Made by a program: the position numbers and the translations under genes | Notes under the pieces: model-generated | The model's database searches: none | What the model saw: only the letters and a program-made list of their open reading frames with translations | What the model was told of the DNA's origin: nothing | Part shown: one piece after another, positions 17,546-26,970 of the stretch | Layout of the letters: each line of letters starts with the position of its first letter | How positions within the stretch are numbered: position 1 is the first letter of the stretch | Assembly: GCF_001667275.1 (NCBI RefSeq) | Contig: NZ_LZHV01000017.1 | Coordinates: 124,001 to 188,000 of the forward strand | Direction of reading: 5' to 3' | From: Mycobacterium sp. ACS4054 | Lineage (GTDB): Bacteria > Actinomycetota > Actinomycetes > Mycobacteriales > Mycobacteriaceae | DNA: 64,000 nt

Positions 17546-18270
17546 GCCGGAATCTCCTCGGCGCCGCGGCCCAGGTTGCGGAAACCCGCCGCGGGCTCCT
17601 TGAAGCCGAGGACGAACGGCAGTGAGCTCAATTCCAGCTTGATCGTCGACCCGAGGCGGCGAAGGAAGCCGGACGCGGGTTGAACTACCGAGACCTCCGA
17701 GGTGGCGAGATCGAGATAGTGCGTCGGCGTCTCACCGATGTCGTCGAAGACGTGGATCAGCGGTTTGCACTGCGAGCGCACCGACTCGTCGAGGCACGCC
17801 GCGACCGGATCGGTCATCAGCACGTATTCGACCACTGGCACCGTGTTTTTCAGCATTCGGTGCACCAGGATGACGTCGAAGCCCGCGAGCTCCACGTGTC
17901 GCTTAACCCGCTGCTCGGCCACCTCACCCTGATGGACGACGAACTTCACCGAAAGGCTGTCCAATTGCGCGCAACTCGCGCACTCGCAGGCCAGGTCCTT
18001 TTTGAAGCGTTCACGGCGCGCGATGAAAGCCTCCCGCATCCGGGACAGCCGGTCGCACACCAGCACTTTGGGGTCGCCGTCGGGTGCCCAGAAGAACGCG
18101 GCGTCACCCTCCAGCTTCGCGAGCTTCAGACCCCTACCGGCGTCGATCACCGACTCCAGCAGGCCCGCCACCGTCAATTGCGCGTGGGCCAGGTGGGTAC
18201 GGTTCCACTGCATGTAGTGGGTGTAGCCGCTGATGTCGGCAATGATCAGGACGGCACGCCGAATCGCCAT
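17542..18270 (-). CDS. DUF2652 protein, nucleotide-cyclase-like fold
   Basis: 242 residues. The start [14 protein letters not shown] and the later [12 protein letters not shown] reproduce the D-x-S-G and E-G-D pattern of DUF2652, which resembles the metal-binding strands of class III cyclases. A Cys cluster follows (CECASCAQL, about residues 96-104). Whether it makes cyclic nucleotides is unknown; the partner catalytic Asn/Arg motif is not evident. The ATG at 18270 is preferred to the TTG at 18276. It converges on the aminotransferase gene. Confidence 0.7.
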   Translation of the reverse strand: MAIRRAVLIIADISGYTHYMQWNRTHLAHAQLTVAGLLESVIDAGRGLKLAKLEGDAAFFWAPDGDPKVLVCDRLSRMREAFIARRERFKKDLACECASCAQLDSLSVKFVVHQGEVAEQRVKRHVELAGFDVILVHRMLKNTVPVVEYVLMTDPVAACLDESVRSQCKPLIHVFDDIGETPTHYLDLATSEVSVVQPASGFLRRLGSTIKLELSSLPFVLGFKEPAAGFRNLGRGAEEIPA

Positions 18271-18385
18271 GAACAAGCGAGTTTAATGTCCACCAGACGT
18301 CTAGCTCAATGAAATTCCCTACTAGACGAACTCGCGTTGTCGAGAGAGGCTAACTCAAGGCGCCCGCCCACCGGAGGAGCTGGAT

Positions 18386-19291
18386 ATGCATGTGCTACGA
18401 ACCCCGGACTCCCGATTCGAAAATTTGGAGGGCTATCCGTTCGTAGCGAACTACGTTGACGTGGCGGCAAGCGACACCCAGCCGCTACGCATGCACTTCC
18501 TCGACGAGGGCCCTTCCGACGGACCGCCGATCGTGCTGCTGCACGGCGAGCCCACCTGGAGCTACCTCTACCGGACCATGATCCCGCCGTTGACGGACGG
18601 CGGGAACCGCGTGCTCGCCCCCGACCTGATCGGCTTCGGCCGCTCGGACAAGCCGAGCCGGGTCGAGGATTACACCTACCAGCGGCACGTCGAATGGGTG
18701 ACCTCCTGGTTCGAGCGGCTCCACCTCAAGGACGTGACGCTGTTCGTGCAGGACTGGGGATCGCTGATCGGGCTGCGCATCGCAGCCGAGCAGGGTGACC
18801 GCATCGCGCGACTCGTGGTGGCGAATGGATTCCTACCCACCGCGGAGCGAGCCACCCCGCCCGCCTTCTACGCGTGGCGGGCGTTCGCGCGCTACTCCCC
18901 CGTGCTGCCCGCCGGCCGCATCGTTTCCGTGGGAACGGTCCGCCGGGTTTCCGCCCGGGTGCGGGCCGGCTATGACGCGCCGTTTCCCGACAAGTCGTAC
19001 CAGGCCGGCGCCCGCGCCTTCCCGCAACTGGTGCCGACCTCCCCGGACGATCCGGCGGTGCCGGCCAACCGGGCGGCCTGGAAGGCCCTGGGGCAGTGGG
19101 AAAAGCCCATGCTTGCCATCTTCGGGGCCCGCGACCCCATCCTCGGGCAAGCCGACCGCCCGCTGATCAAGCACATCCCCGGCGCCGCCGGCCAGCCACA
19201 CGCCCGCATCCACGCCAGCCACTTCATCCAGGAAGACTCCGGACCCGAACTGGCCGAACGCATTCTGTCCTGGCAGCAGGCGCTGCGCTGA
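18386..19291 (+). CDS. dhmA: Haloalkane dehalogenase
   Basis: 301 residues. The nucleophile Asp123 and halide-binding Trp124 are in VQDWGS, the oxyanion motif is HGEPTWSYL, the candidate acid is Asp250 and the catalytic base is His279. The reaction is hydrolysis of a carbon-halogen bond to an alcohol and a halide in the cytosol. From memory it is nearly collinear with Rv2296/DmbB and with DhmA of M. avium N85. The ATG at 18386 follows a GGAGGAGC ribosome site. The physiological substrate in mycobacteria is still debated. Confidence 0.9.
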   Translation: MHVLRTPDSRFENLEGYPFVANYVDVAASDTQPLRMHFLDEGPSDGPPIVLLHGEPTWSYLYRTMIPPLTDGGNRVLAPDLIGFGRSDKPSRVEDYTYQRHVEWVTSWFERLHLKDVTLFVQDWGSLIGLRIAAEQGDRIARLVVANGFLPTAERATPPAFYAWRAFARYSPVLPAGRIVSVGTVRRVSARVRAGYDAPFPDKSYQAGARAFPQLVPTSPDDPAVPANRAAWKALGQWEKPMLAIFGARDPILGQADRPLIKHIPGAAGQPHARIHASHFIQEDSGPELAERILSWQQALR

Positions 19292-19352
19292 CCACGGGTC
19301 ACCGGGCGTGGACCAGGCGCACGACTGCCCTGCCGCGCAACGTGTCTCGCTA

Positions 19353-20354
19353 TCAGTGATCGGGAATACCCGCCCCGGCCAGCGCCGGAACCGTGTCCTC
19401 ATGGTGTAGCAGCGACGCGGCACCGGCCTTGAATTGGGTGAGTTTGTCGATGATCGTCTGCCCCTCGGGCGTGTGGCCCCAGATGCTGATGCCCTGGTGG
19501 GTGGTGGGTTCCCAGGTGGCCTCGTCGACGACGATCGGATTCCAGCCGACTTCCCATTCGAACCCCGAGGGCGTGACGGCGTAAAACGACAGTTCCTTGT
19601 CGTTGGTGTGCTGGCCCACGCCGAGCGCCATCCGGAAGCCCAGTTGCCTGACCCGCTGGTAGGCCGCGGTCATGTCGTCGAGTTCCGCGACCTGAACGTT
19701 GACGTGCTGCACGCGGGTGCGGATCGGGTTCAGCCTCAGGCGGTTGACCGCGGCGATCGCCACCGTATGGTGCCGCTCGTTGACCCGCAGGAAGCGGATC
19801 TTGAACTTCAGGCCGCCGATCGTCTCGTCGATGTAGTCCGACAGCCGCGCGTCCAACACCGCGGCGTAGTAGCCATGCAGTTGGTGGGGTTTGGTGGTAG
19901 TGACCGCCACGTGGCCCAAACCCGCTGCGCCGGTGACGAATCCACCGTCGGTCGCCATGTGCAGCGCCGGCCCGGTCCGGGCGCGGGTGAACACCTCCTG
20001 GGTCAGCCCGTTGGGCCCGGGGAATCGGACCAGCCGTTCCACCCCGCGCAGCGCGGCCTCCTCGTCGGTGCCCGCGGTCACCGGCACCCCGTGCCGGGTG
20101 ACGCGGTCGAGGACGGTGTCGAAGGCGTCGTGGTCGTCCAGCTGCCAGCCGAGGGCGGTGACGTCCTCGGCGGGTCCGCGTTGCACCAGGAAGCGGCAGT
20201 CGTGGTCGTCGAGGCGGAACCGCATCGTGTCGCGCGCCGCGTCGTCGCAGTGCATGCCGATGGCGTCGCGGCCGAATCGCGCCCAGTCGCCGAACTTTTC
20301 GCTCTCGATCACCACATAACCGAGATGGGCTCGCCCGAACACCGAGGCGCTCAT
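19353..20354 (-). CDS. Extradiol ring-cleavage dioxygenase (VOC type, BphC/HsaC-like)
   Basis: 333 residues with two vicinal-oxygen-chelate domains. The Fe(II) ligands are likely His148 (GLGHVAVTT), His217 (VQHVNVQ) and Glu268 (FEWEVGW), with supporting His residues in QHTNDKELSFY. It should cleave a catechol next to the hydroxyls, giving a 2-hydroxymuconate-type acid. It is last in the overlapping operon monooxygenase, hydrolase, dioxygenase (22794 to 19353); its ATG overlaps the hydrolase TGA. The natural catechol could be a 3-alkyl or phenylpropionoid compound. Confidence 0.88.
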   Translation of the reverse strand: MSASVFGRAHLGYVVIESEKFGDWARFGRDAIGMHCDDAARDTMRFRLDDHDCRFLVQRGPAEDVTALGWQLDDHDAFDTVLDRVTRHGVPVTAGTDEEAALRGVERLVRFPGPNGLTQEVFTRARTGPALHMATDGGFVTGAAGLGHVAVTTTKPHQLHGYYAAVLDARLSDYIDETIGGLKFKIRFLRVNERHHTVAIAAVNRLRLNPIRTRVQHVNVQVAELDDMTAAYQRVRQLGFRMALGVGQHTNDKELSFYAVTPSGFEWEVGWNPIVVDEATWEPTTHQGISIWGHTPEGQTIIDKLTQFKAGAASLLHHEDTVPALAGAGIPDH

Positions 20355-21211
20355 AGCTCTCCCTCCAGGAACTCGACGGCCAGCCGGTTGAACAGGTCGG
20401 CGCGCTCCCATTGCATCCAATGCCCGGTCCGCGAGGTCATCACCAGCTCCGCGTTCGGAAGGAGGTCGAACAGCATCGGTCCGCCGGCGGGCCGGTTGAC
20501 CTTGTCGTCGCGTCCCCACAGGATCAGCGTCGGCGTGGCCAGGGTCGTCAGCCGGCGGTCGCGGGTGAGGTCCATCCGCCATAGCGTGCGCAGGGCCATC
20601 GGCCCGGAGGGGCGCCGCAGGGGCGGGTCCGCGACCACCTCCGGGTCGATCGATGCGCGGTAGCGCAGGTCGATCAGGTCATCGGGCACCGCGGTGCCGT
20701 CGTATACCAGGTAGGTGCGGATGAACGCGGCCAGCTTGTCGCGGCTCGGGCCGTCGCCGCCGTAGTAGGCCAGCAGCCTCTTCAGCCCGGCCGTGGGCAG
20801 GCCCCGGGTGGTCCCGATGCCGCCCGGGCCCATCAGCACCAGCTTGCCGACGCGCTGCGGGGTGTCCAGGGCGAGACGCAGGGCCGCGGCGCCGCCGTAC
20901 GAGTTGCCGACCAGATGGGCGACGTCGACGCCGAGCTCGTCCAGCAGGCCGCGGATCATGTCGGCCAGATAGCCGAACGGATCGTCGTGGTCCACGCCTT
21001 TGACCGACCGTCCGTAGCCGGGCATGTCGGGCACGATGACGCGGAAATGCTTTGCGAGGGCGTCGATGTTGCGCGAGTAGTTCGACACGCCCGACGCGCC
21101 CGGGCCGCCGCCGTGCAGCATGACGACGGCCGGGCCGGTGCCGGTTTCGGAGACGAAGATCGGTTTCCCGGCGACGGTGACGGTGTGCTCGTTCAATTGC
21201 GTGGTGATCAT
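20351..21211 (-). CDS. Meta-cleavage product hydrolase (MhpC/BphD/HsaD-like)
   Basis: 286 residues. HGGGPGASGVSNYSRN is the diagnostic oxyanion segment of C-C bond hydrolases. The nucleophile Ser104 lies in VGNSYGGAAALR, the acid in WGRDDKVN and His264 in TGHWMQWE. It should split the ring-opened 2-hydroxy-6-oxo acid into 2-hydroxypenta-2,4-dienoate and a carboxylate. Its start overlaps the monooxygenase stop and its stop overlaps the dioxygenase start (both ATGA), so the three are made together. Confidence 0.9.
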   Translation of the reverse strand: MITTQLNEHTVTVAGKPIFVSETGTGPAVVMLHGGGPGASGVSNYSRNIDALAKHFRVIVPDMPGYGRSVKGVDHDDPFGYLADMIRGLLDELGVDVAHLVGNSYGGAAALRLALDTPQRVGKLVLMGPGGIGTTRGLPTAGLKRLLAYYGGDGPSRDKLAAFIRTYLVYDGTAVPDDLIDLRYRASIDPEVVADPPLRRPSGPMALRTLWRMDLTRDRRLTTLATPTLILWGRDDKVNRPAGGPMLFDLLPNAELVMTSRTGHWMQWERADLFNRLAVEFLEGEL

Positions 21212-22794
21212 GCGGGGACTCCGATCGGGGCGGCCGGGACGGGCGGCGTCAGGTCGACGAGGCCCTTCGGCGGGGCGGGCAGTGGATGGTCCGGGGCCGC
21301 CGCGGCGAAGACGAATCCGTCGGGGCGCAGCACCACCGCGGCGGCCTTGTGGTGTCGAAGCCAACCGGTCAGCGTGCCGTCGTCGTCGCGGATCGCGCCG
21401 GCCGCGGGCGCGCCGGCCGTGATGGTCAGCGCGCGGGCGCCCAGTCGCTCCCACCGATCCGTCCCGGCCGGCGGCGCGCCATAGTGCAGCACCGTCCAGC
21501 CGCAACCGAGGGCGTCGTCCAGCCGCTTGACCGTTCCGGCGGCGTCGGTGACCCATGGTTGCGGGAGCTGCCAGCCGACGGCGGTGTGCGCCTCGGTGGC
21601 GAAGTAACCGCCCGCGTAGTGAGCGGCCGGGATCCAGATCAGTTTTTGCCCGCCGGCGAGCACGCCGGGCAGCCGCGTCAGCGCGCGTAGCAGGTGATCG
21701 CGCAACCACGCCAAGGACTTTCGGCGTTCGGTGATGAGCCGCCCGTTGCGCACGGCCCGGCGGGTGACCTCGGTGACGTGTGGTTTGCGCTCGAGCTGGT
21801 AGCTGTCGAGCAACGAATCGGGTGCCTGCCCGCGGATCACGGCCGCGAGCTTCCAGCACAGGTTGGCGGCGTCGCGCACGCCCGCCGACATGCCCTGGCC
21901 GATCCAGGGCGGCATGGCGTGCGCCGCGTCGCCGGCCAGGAAGACCCGCCCGACGCGCCAGCGGTCGGCGACGCGCACGTGGTGGCTGTAGATGACGGCG
22001 CGCAGAATCTTCACGTGCTCTTCGGTGATGCCCTGTTCGTTCAGCACCCGCCAGATGGCCTTATCGGTGACGAGTTGCTTTTCGTCTTCGGCATCGCGTG
22101 CCGGGTACTCCCAGCGGTGATGGCCCAGCGGCGTCGGGCAGTCCACCGTCGGGCGGGCGGGATTGCAGTGGAAGCGCAACCGGTCGTGACCGTCCCACTC
22201 GCGGATCACCTTGGTGTCGATGACAACCCAGCGCTCGGCGTAGGTGCGGCCGTCGTATCCCACTCCGAGCTGGGCGCGGGTCGGCGACGATCCGCCGTCG
22301 CAGGCGATCACGTACGAGGCCCGCACGCGTTTGAAGGTGTCGGTGCGCAGGTCCGCCAGCATCAGTTCGACGTGGGCGTCACCGTTGAGCACCCGCAGGC
22401 ATTCGTGTTCGACAAGCACCTCGACGTTTGGATACCGCGCGACGCCCTCGCGGAGCACGTGATCGACCGCCGGCTGGTAGAGGAACTGCTGCGGGGGATG
22501 CCCGCAGCCCCGGGGCGTCATGGTCGTCTCGATGAACGGCACGCCGTGGGCGTCCACCCAGGCCAGCGGCCGGTCCGGCAGCATGTCGCGCTGCAGCCGC
22601 TCGGCCAGGCCGACGGACTGCCAGATCCGCATCACCTCCTCGTCGGTGGAGATGGCCCGCGCCCGCCCGTACACGTCCGGGTCGCGCTCGATGACGATGA
22701 CGTTAAGCCCCATGTTCCCAAGGAGATTCGCGGCCGTGGCGCCGGTTGGTCCGTAACCGATCACTGCCACGTCATAGGTCGGGTGCTCGTTCAT
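21208..22794 (-). CDS. FAD-dependent aromatic monooxygenase (MhpA-like)
   Basis: 528 residues. The FAD-binding GYGPTGATAANLL is near residue 13, the DG-type motif is CDGGSSPTR and the second FAD motif is GDAAHAMPPWIGQGM. It matches class A hydroxylases such as 3-(3-hydroxyphenyl)propionate hydroxylase, which place a second hydroxyl ortho to the first to make the catechol for the dioxygenase. The C-terminal 130 residues form a thioredoxin-like tail common in this group. It is the first gene of the minus operon and divergent from tetR across the duplicated operator. Confidence 0.88.
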   Translation of the reverse strand: MNEHPTYDVAVIGYGPTGATAANLLGNMGLNVIVIERDPDVYGRARAISTDEEVMRIWQSVGLAERLQRDMLPDRPLAWVDAHGVPFIETTMTPRGCGHPPQQFLYQPAVDHVLREGVARYPNVEVLVEHECLRVLNGDAHVELMLADLRTDTFKRVRASYVIACDGGSSPTRAQLGVGYDGRTYAERWVVIDTKVIREWDGHDRLRFHCNPARPTVDCPTPLGHHRWEYPARDAEDEKQLVTDKAIWRVLNEQGITEEHVKILRAVIYSHHVRVADRWRVGRVFLAGDAAHAMPPWIGQGMSAGVRDAANLCWKLAAVIRGQAPDSLLDSYQLERKPHVTEVTRRAVRNGRLITERRKSLAWLRDHLLRALTRLPGVLAGGQKLIWIPAAHYAGGYFATEAHTAVGWQLPQPWVTDAAGTVKRLDDALGCGWTVLHYGAPPAGTDRWERLGARALTITAGAPAAGAIRDDDGTLTGWLRHHKAAAVVLRPDGFVFAAAAPDHPLPAPPKGLVDLTPPVPAAPIGVPA

Positions 22795-22822
22795 TGCCGT
22801 CTCGCCTTCGTGTGGGCTTGTT

Positions 22823-22860
22823 CTGTAGCGATCACTACGGTAATGTAGCGATCACTACAG
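22823..22860. promoter_or_regulatory. Duplicated operator for the divergent meta-cleavage cluster
   Basis: Two identical 14-base boxes GTAGCGATCACTAC (22825-22838 and 22845-22858) lie 20 bases apart, on the same face of the helix. Each is itself nearly palindromic (6 of 7 pairs), and the whole block is framed by CTGTAG and CTACAG. It sits between the monooxygenase and tetR starts, so the TetR protein at 22890 is the natural ligand. Confidence 0.75.
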
Positions 22861-22889
22861 AGTCAAGACCTTATTGCCGAGGAGTTTCA

Positions 22890-23519
22890 GTGGCGACCAA
22901 AGACAAGCCGCAGCGCCGCCGCCGTCTCGACGGCGAGGCATCCCGGGCGCGCATCCTGGATGCGGCCACCGAGATCGCCAGCGAGCGCGGCTACGAGGGC
23001 ACCAGCATCGCGCTGGTCAGCGCGAAGTGCGGACTGCCGGCCAGCTCCATCTACTGGCATTTCAAGGACAAGGACGATCTGATCGCCGCGGTCATCGAAC
23101 GCAGCTTCGCGAATGTGCTCTCGGCCTGGCAGATGCCCGCCGAAGGCACCACCCGGGAACGGTTCGTCTCGATGGTCATGCACATCGCCAAGGCGCTACT
23201 GGATTCCCCCGACTTCCTGCGCCTCGGCCTGATGCTCGGCCTGGAGCGACGACCGGTCGAGCCGCGGGCCCGGGCCATGTTCATCGACGTCCGGACGCAG
23301 ATGCAGTCCACGCTGCGCACCACGGCGCGCGAGCTCTTTCCCGAATTGACCGACGCGCAGATCCACGACGTGGCCACCTACGCAATGGCGGGTGCCGACG
23401 GCCTGTTCATCGCCAAGGAGATCGGCGGTGACTCCGTCGACATCGTTGCGCTGTTCGAGCTGCACGCGGCTGCCCTCTACGACGCCGCGGTGCGCATGGC
23501 CGAAGAGAACGCGAAATGA
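22890..23519 (+). CDS. TetR-family regulator of the meta-cleavage cluster
   Basis: 209 residues. The basic lead [14 protein letters not shown] is followed by the HTH around residues 29-65, including [21 protein letters not shown]. The GTG at 22890 follows a GAGGAG ribosome site. Its TGA overlaps the ATG of the aldehyde dehydrogenase gene, so it is the first gene of that operon and controls both arms through the duplicated operator. The ligand is probably an aromatic acid or its CoA or ring-cleaved form. Confidence 0.88.
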   Translation: MATKDKPQRRRRLDGEASRARILDAATEIASERGYEGTSIALVSAKCGLPASSIYWHFKDKDDLIAAVIERSFANVLSAWQMPAEGTTRERFVSMVMHIAKALLDSPDFLRLGLMLGLERRPVEPRARAMFIDVRTQMQSTLRTTARELFPELTDAQIHDVATYAMAGADGLFIAKEIGGDSVDIVALFELHAAALYDAAVRMAEENAK

Positions 23520-24472
23520 CCGCCACCAAGCGTTGGCCGGTGGCGATCATCGGCTCGGGAAACATCGGCACCGACCTGTTGCTCAAGATCCAGGGCGGCG
23601 ACGGTCCGCTGACCGTGGGCGCCATGGTGGGCGTCGATCCGGACTCGGACGGGCTGGCCCGGGCGCGGCGGATGGGCGTGCCCACCACCGCCGACGGGGT
23701 CGACGGGCTGCTGCGGATGCCGGACGTCGCCGGCATCAAACTGGCCTTCGACGCCACCTCGGCCGACGCGCACCGTGCCCACTGGCCGGCGCTGCGGGAC
23801 AACGGCATTCGAGTGCTCGACCTCACGCCCGCGTCGATCGGCCCGATGTGCGTACCGGTGGTCAACCTCGATGACCATCTCGACGCCCCCAACCTCAACA
23901 TGGTGACCTGCGGCGGCCAGGCGACGGTTCCGATCGTCGCCGCCGTCGGCAAGACCGGAATCGTGCCCTACGCCGAGATCGTCTCGTCCATTTCGGCGAA
24001 ATCCGCGGGTCCTGGAACCCGGGCCAACATCGACGAATTCATCGAAACCACCGCCGCCGCACTGCGGGTCGTCGGCGGTGCGCAGCGCGGCAAGGCCGTG
24101 CTCATCCTGAACCCCGCCGATCCCCCGGTGCTCATGCGCAACACCGTGTATTGCCTCGTCGACGGCGAACCGGATCACCACCGGATCGAGCAGGAAATCC
24201 ATGACATCGTCGGCCGGGTGGCCGCATACGTGCCCGGTTACCGGCTCAAGCAAGACGTGCAGTTCCAGGTGTTCGGCCATGACCAACCGCTGTACATCCC
24301 CGAGACCGGCAAATTCACCGGCACCCGCGTCACCGTAATGCTCGAGGTCGCCGGCTCCGCACACTACCTGCCCGCCTACGCCGGAAACCTCGACATCATG
24401 ACTTCGGCCGCCAAGGCCACCGCCGAGCGCATCGCCGCGCACGACTACGAAACCGCCGGAGCCGCAACATGA
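23516..24472 (+). CDS. Acetaldehyde/propanal dehydrogenase, acylating (MhpF/HsaG-like)
   Basis: 318 residues. The NAD-binding [15 protein letters not shown] is near residue 11 and the catalytic Cys is in [12 protein letters not shown] around residue 127. It converts the aldehyde released by the aldolase, NAD+ and CoA to acyl-CoA. In this family the enzyme forms a tunnel-linked complex with the aldolase encoded next (ATGA overlap at 24469), so the volatile aldehyde does not escape. HsaG-type enzymes prefer propanal and MhpF-type acetaldehyde; the sequence was not resolved that far. Confidence 0.92.
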   Translation: MTATKRWPVAIIGSGNIGTDLLLKIQGGDGPLTVGAMVGVDPDSDGLARARRMGVPTTADGVDGLLRMPDVAGIKLAFDATSADAHRAHWPALRDNGIRVLDLTPASIGPMCVPVVNLDDHLDAPNLNMVTCGGQATVPIVAAVGKTGIVPYAEIVSSISAKSAGPGTRANIDEFIETTAAALRVVGGAQRGKAVLILNPADPPVLMRNTVYCLVDGEPDHHRIEQEIHDIVGRVAAYVPGYRLKQDVQFQVFGHDQPLYIPETGKFTGTRVTVMLEVAGSAHYLPAYAGNLDIMTSAAKATAERIAAHDYETAGAAT

Positions 24473-25470
24473 TCTACGTCAGCGACGTGACCCTACGCGA
24501 CGGCATGCACGCGGTACGCCACCAATACAGCATCGAGCAGGCGATCGCGATCGCCAACGCCGTGGACGAGGCCGGCGTCGACTCGATCGAGGTCGCCCAC
24601 GGCGACGGGCTGTCCGGTTCGAGCTGCGTCTACGGGTTCGGTGCGCATACGGACATCGAATGGATCGAGGCGGTGGCCGCGGCCGTCAGTCGCGCGAAGA
24701 TTGCGACGCTCCTGTTGCCCGGCGTGGGCACGTTGGGCAACCTCAGGGACGCCCACAAGGCGGGGGCGACCGTCGTGCGCGTCGGCACTCACTGCACCGA
24801 GGCCGACATCGCGGCCCCGTACCTCGCCACCGCCAGTGGCCTCGGTATGGACGCCGTGGGCTTCCTGATGATGAGCCATCTGACCACGCCCGCCGCGTTG
24901 GCCGCGCAGGCCAAGCTGATGGAGGGATACGGGGCCACGTGCGTCTATGTCGTCGACTCCGGCGGCGCGATGACGATGCGCGACGTCGGTGATCGGGTCG
25001 ACGCCCTGCGCCAAACCCTGCTGCCGACAACGGAAATCGGCATCCACGCCCACCACAACCTTTCCCTCGGGGTGGCCAACTCCATCACCGCCGTCGAGCG
25101 TGGCGCAAACCGAGTCGACGCCTCCCTGGCGGGTATGGGCGCCGGCGCCGGAAACGCGCCGTTAGAGGTGTTCATCGCCGCGGCGTCCCGGCTCGGCTGG
25201 GATCACGGCTGCGACCTGCACCGCCGGCAGGACGCGGCCGACGACCTCGTCCGGCCGTTGCAGGACCGCCCCGTGCGGGTCGACCGCGAAACCATGACCC
25301 TGGGCTACGCGGGGGTGTACTCCAGCTTCCTGCGCCACGCGGAGGCCGCCGCCGCCCGTTTCGACGTCGACGCGCGCACGCTACTTGAAGAGGCCGGCCG
25401 GCGCGGGATGGTGGGCGGCCAGGAAGACATGCTCGTCGACATCGCGCTCGACCTCACCGGCGCTGAGTAA
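24469..25470 (+). CDS. 4-hydroxy-2-oxovalerate aldolase (MhpE/HsaF-like)
   Basis: 333 residues of the DmpG family. The divalent-metal and substrate site begins with [14 protein letters not shown], and the metal ligands are in [12 protein letters not shown]. The C-terminal DmpG communication domain includes [12 protein letters not shown]. It splits 4-hydroxy-2-oxo acids to pyruvate plus an aldehyde that is passed to the acylating dehydrogenase. The 2-hydroxypentadienoate hydratase that should make its substrate is not present in this window. Confidence 0.92.
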   Translation: MIYVSDVTLRDGMHAVRHQYSIEQAIAIANAVDEAGVDSIEVAHGDGLSGSSCVYGFGAHTDIEWIEAVAAAVSRAKIATLLLPGVGTLGNLRDAHKAGATVVRVGTHCTEADIAAPYLATASGLGMDAVGFLMMSHLTTPAALAAQAKLMEGYGATCVYVVDSGGAMTMRDVGDRVDALRQTLLPTTEIGIHAHHNLSLGVANSITAVERGANRVDASLAGMGAGAGNAPLEVFIAAASRLGWDHGCDLHRRQDAADDLVRPLQDRPVRVDRETMTLGYAGVYSSFLRHAEAAAARFDVDARTLLEEAGRRGMVGGQEDMLVDIALDLTGAE

Positions 25471-25508
25471 AGTTCTTATGCTCGAAATGGATTGCGGCAC
25501 CGGCGCTC

Positions 25509-26252
25509 TCAGCGCGTGACCGCCAGTACTGCCTCGGCCAACTCGGGACGGCAGACCACCACATCCGGCAGCTTCGGATCGGGCTGGTTGTAAGCCAGCG
25601 CCGAGCCGTCGATGCGCGAGGTATGCAGGCCGGCGGCTCGGGCCACGGCCACCGGGGCGGCCGAGTCCCATTCGTATTGGCCGCCCGCGTGCACGTACAC
25701 ATCGGACAATCCCTGGACGAGCGAAGCCACCTTGGCCCCGGCCGAACCCATTTCCACCAGCACCCCGTCCAGCGCGTCGCGGACGCTCAGCGCGATGGCG
25801 GGCGGTCGGGTGCGCGACACCACGATGCGCGGCTTGCCCGGGGCCGCGGGCGGCGTGGCGACGTCGGGGGTGGCGAGGGTGATGCCCTGCGCGGGCATGG
25901 CCACCGCCCCGGCCACCAGCTCACCGGCCTCCCACAGCGCGACGTGCACCGCCCAGTCGTCGCGCCCGAGCTCGGAGAATTCCCGCGTCCCGTCCAGCGG
26001 GTCCACGATCCACACCCGGTCCGAACGGAGCCGGACCGGATTGTCGACACCCTCCTCGGACAGCACCGCGTCGCCGGGGCGCTCGTCGGCCAGCGCTGCC
26101 ATCAGAAAGTCGTGGGATCGCTTGTCCCCCGCGGCTTTCCGCTCACCCGCCTCGGCGTCGGCGAACTCATCGCGGACCGTAAGCAGCAACCGCCCGGCCT
26201 CGGTGGCCAGCCGCGCGGCCAGTTCGTGGTCATCCGTCAGCTGCAAGGCCAT
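25509..26252 (-). CDS. CysQ-family 3'(2'),5'-bisphosphate nucleotidase / inositol monophosphatase-like
   Basis: 247 residues. The Mg2+-binding WIVDPLDGTREF, the upstream SEEG and the C-terminal QYEWDSAAPVAVARAAG are the signature of the FIG/IMP superfamily. CysQ enzymes remove the 3' phosphate of PAP, a sulfation by-product, and in mycobacteria can also act on fructose-1,6-bisphosphate or inositol phosphates. From memory it is shorter than Rv2131c (CysQ) and shares its motifs, so it may be a second copy. The ATG at 26252 is just before an inverted repeat that could be its operator. Confidence 0.82.
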   Translation of the reverse strand: MALQLTDDHELAARLATEAGRLLLTVRDEFADAEAGERKAAGDKRSHDFLMAALADERPGDAVLSEEGVDNPVRLRSDRVWIVDPLDGTREFSELGRDDWAVHVALWEAGELVAGAVAMPAQGITLATPDVATPPAAPGKPRIVVSRTRPPAIALSVRDALDGVLVEMGSAGAKVASLVQGLSDVYVHAGGQYEWDSAAPVAVARAAGLHTSRIDGSALAYNQPDPKLPDVVVCRPELAEAVLAVTR

Positions 26253-26263
26253 CACATTCCTTA

Positions 26264-26298
26264 AGTTGGCAGTGTTGACCAACTTTACCCTGCCAACT
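26264..26298. promoter_or_regulatory. Inverted repeat AGTTGGCAG/CTGCCAACT in the cysQ-like divergent promoter
   Basis: AGTTGGCAG at 26264-26272 and CTGCCAACT at 26290-26298 are exact reverse complements 17 bases apart. An inner CCAACT at 26279-26284 can alternatively pair with the left arm. The element lies between divergent genes and 12 bases upstream of the cysQ-like start. Confidence 0.45.
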
Positions 26299-26346
26299 CG
26301 ACGCCGGCGGGCACCGCCCCGAACGGAAGGGTTCGGCCGTAATCTT

Positions 26347-26970
26347 GTGAACGTGAGCGGGGGAAACGTTCCGTCATTGAGCCGGTTGCGAAGCATTCCA
26401 CGGGGGCGGCTGATCGTTATCGGCGTTGTCTCGGCGGTGGCGTTGGCCGGTGTGCTGGCCTTCGTGGTGCTGAAGCTGACGCAGGGCAACCAAACCGCCG
26501 GGCGGCCGACCACCCAGCCGGCGCCCCCGCAGAGCTTCGCCATCCCGGGCTGCTACAACCTGTCGGTTCCACCGGTCGAGCGTCCCAAGCGCCTCAACGT
26601 CCTGGGCTGCGCGAGCGTCGCCGTTGCGCTGCAAGACATGTCGTGGAGCTCGTGGGGCCCGCAGGGCGCCGACGGGACCGGCACGGCGGTGTTCAAGGTC
26701 TGCGACCCGAACTGCGCGGCCGGGTATCAGCTCACCGAGCCGGTCGTCGTGCACGCCTGGAATCCACAGCCGCCGCGACGCGAGGCCATCTGCCAGGTCG
26801 GCCTCAACATCTTCGCCGACATGATCCTGGCGTTCCCTAAGGGCGTCCCGCCACCGACCGTGCAAAAGATGAACGCCCAATACAACGGGCAGCCGGCGGT
26901 GCACTTCGCCAATTACTCGAGCGGCGACACCCGCGGCACCCAGTTCATCGGCTACACGTACTGCAATTAG
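26347..26970 (+). CDS. Membrane-anchored exported protein, unknown function
   Basis: About 207 residues. A short basic N-terminus (RLRSIPRGR) leads into one hydrophobic helix, about residues 27-47, so the protein is probably anchored with its C-terminal domain outside. A Pro/Gln-rich linker follows, then a cysteine-rich domain with Cys in PGCYNL, LGCASV, KVCDPNCAAGY and a terminal YTYCN, suggesting disulfides. GTG codons at 26347 and 26353 are both possible. Its stop overlaps the stop of the convergent thiolase. The family was not recognised. Confidence 0.65.
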   Translation: MNVSGGNVPSLSRLRSIPRGRLIVIGVVSAVALAGVLAFVVLKLTQGNQTAGRPTTQPAPPQSFAIPGCYNLSVPPVERPKRLNVLGCASVAVALQDMSWSSWGPQGADGTGTAVFKVCDPNCAAGYQLTEPVVVHAWNPQPPRREAICQVGLNIFADMILAFPKGVPPPTVQKMNAQYNGQPAVHFANYSSGDTRGTQFIGYTYCN

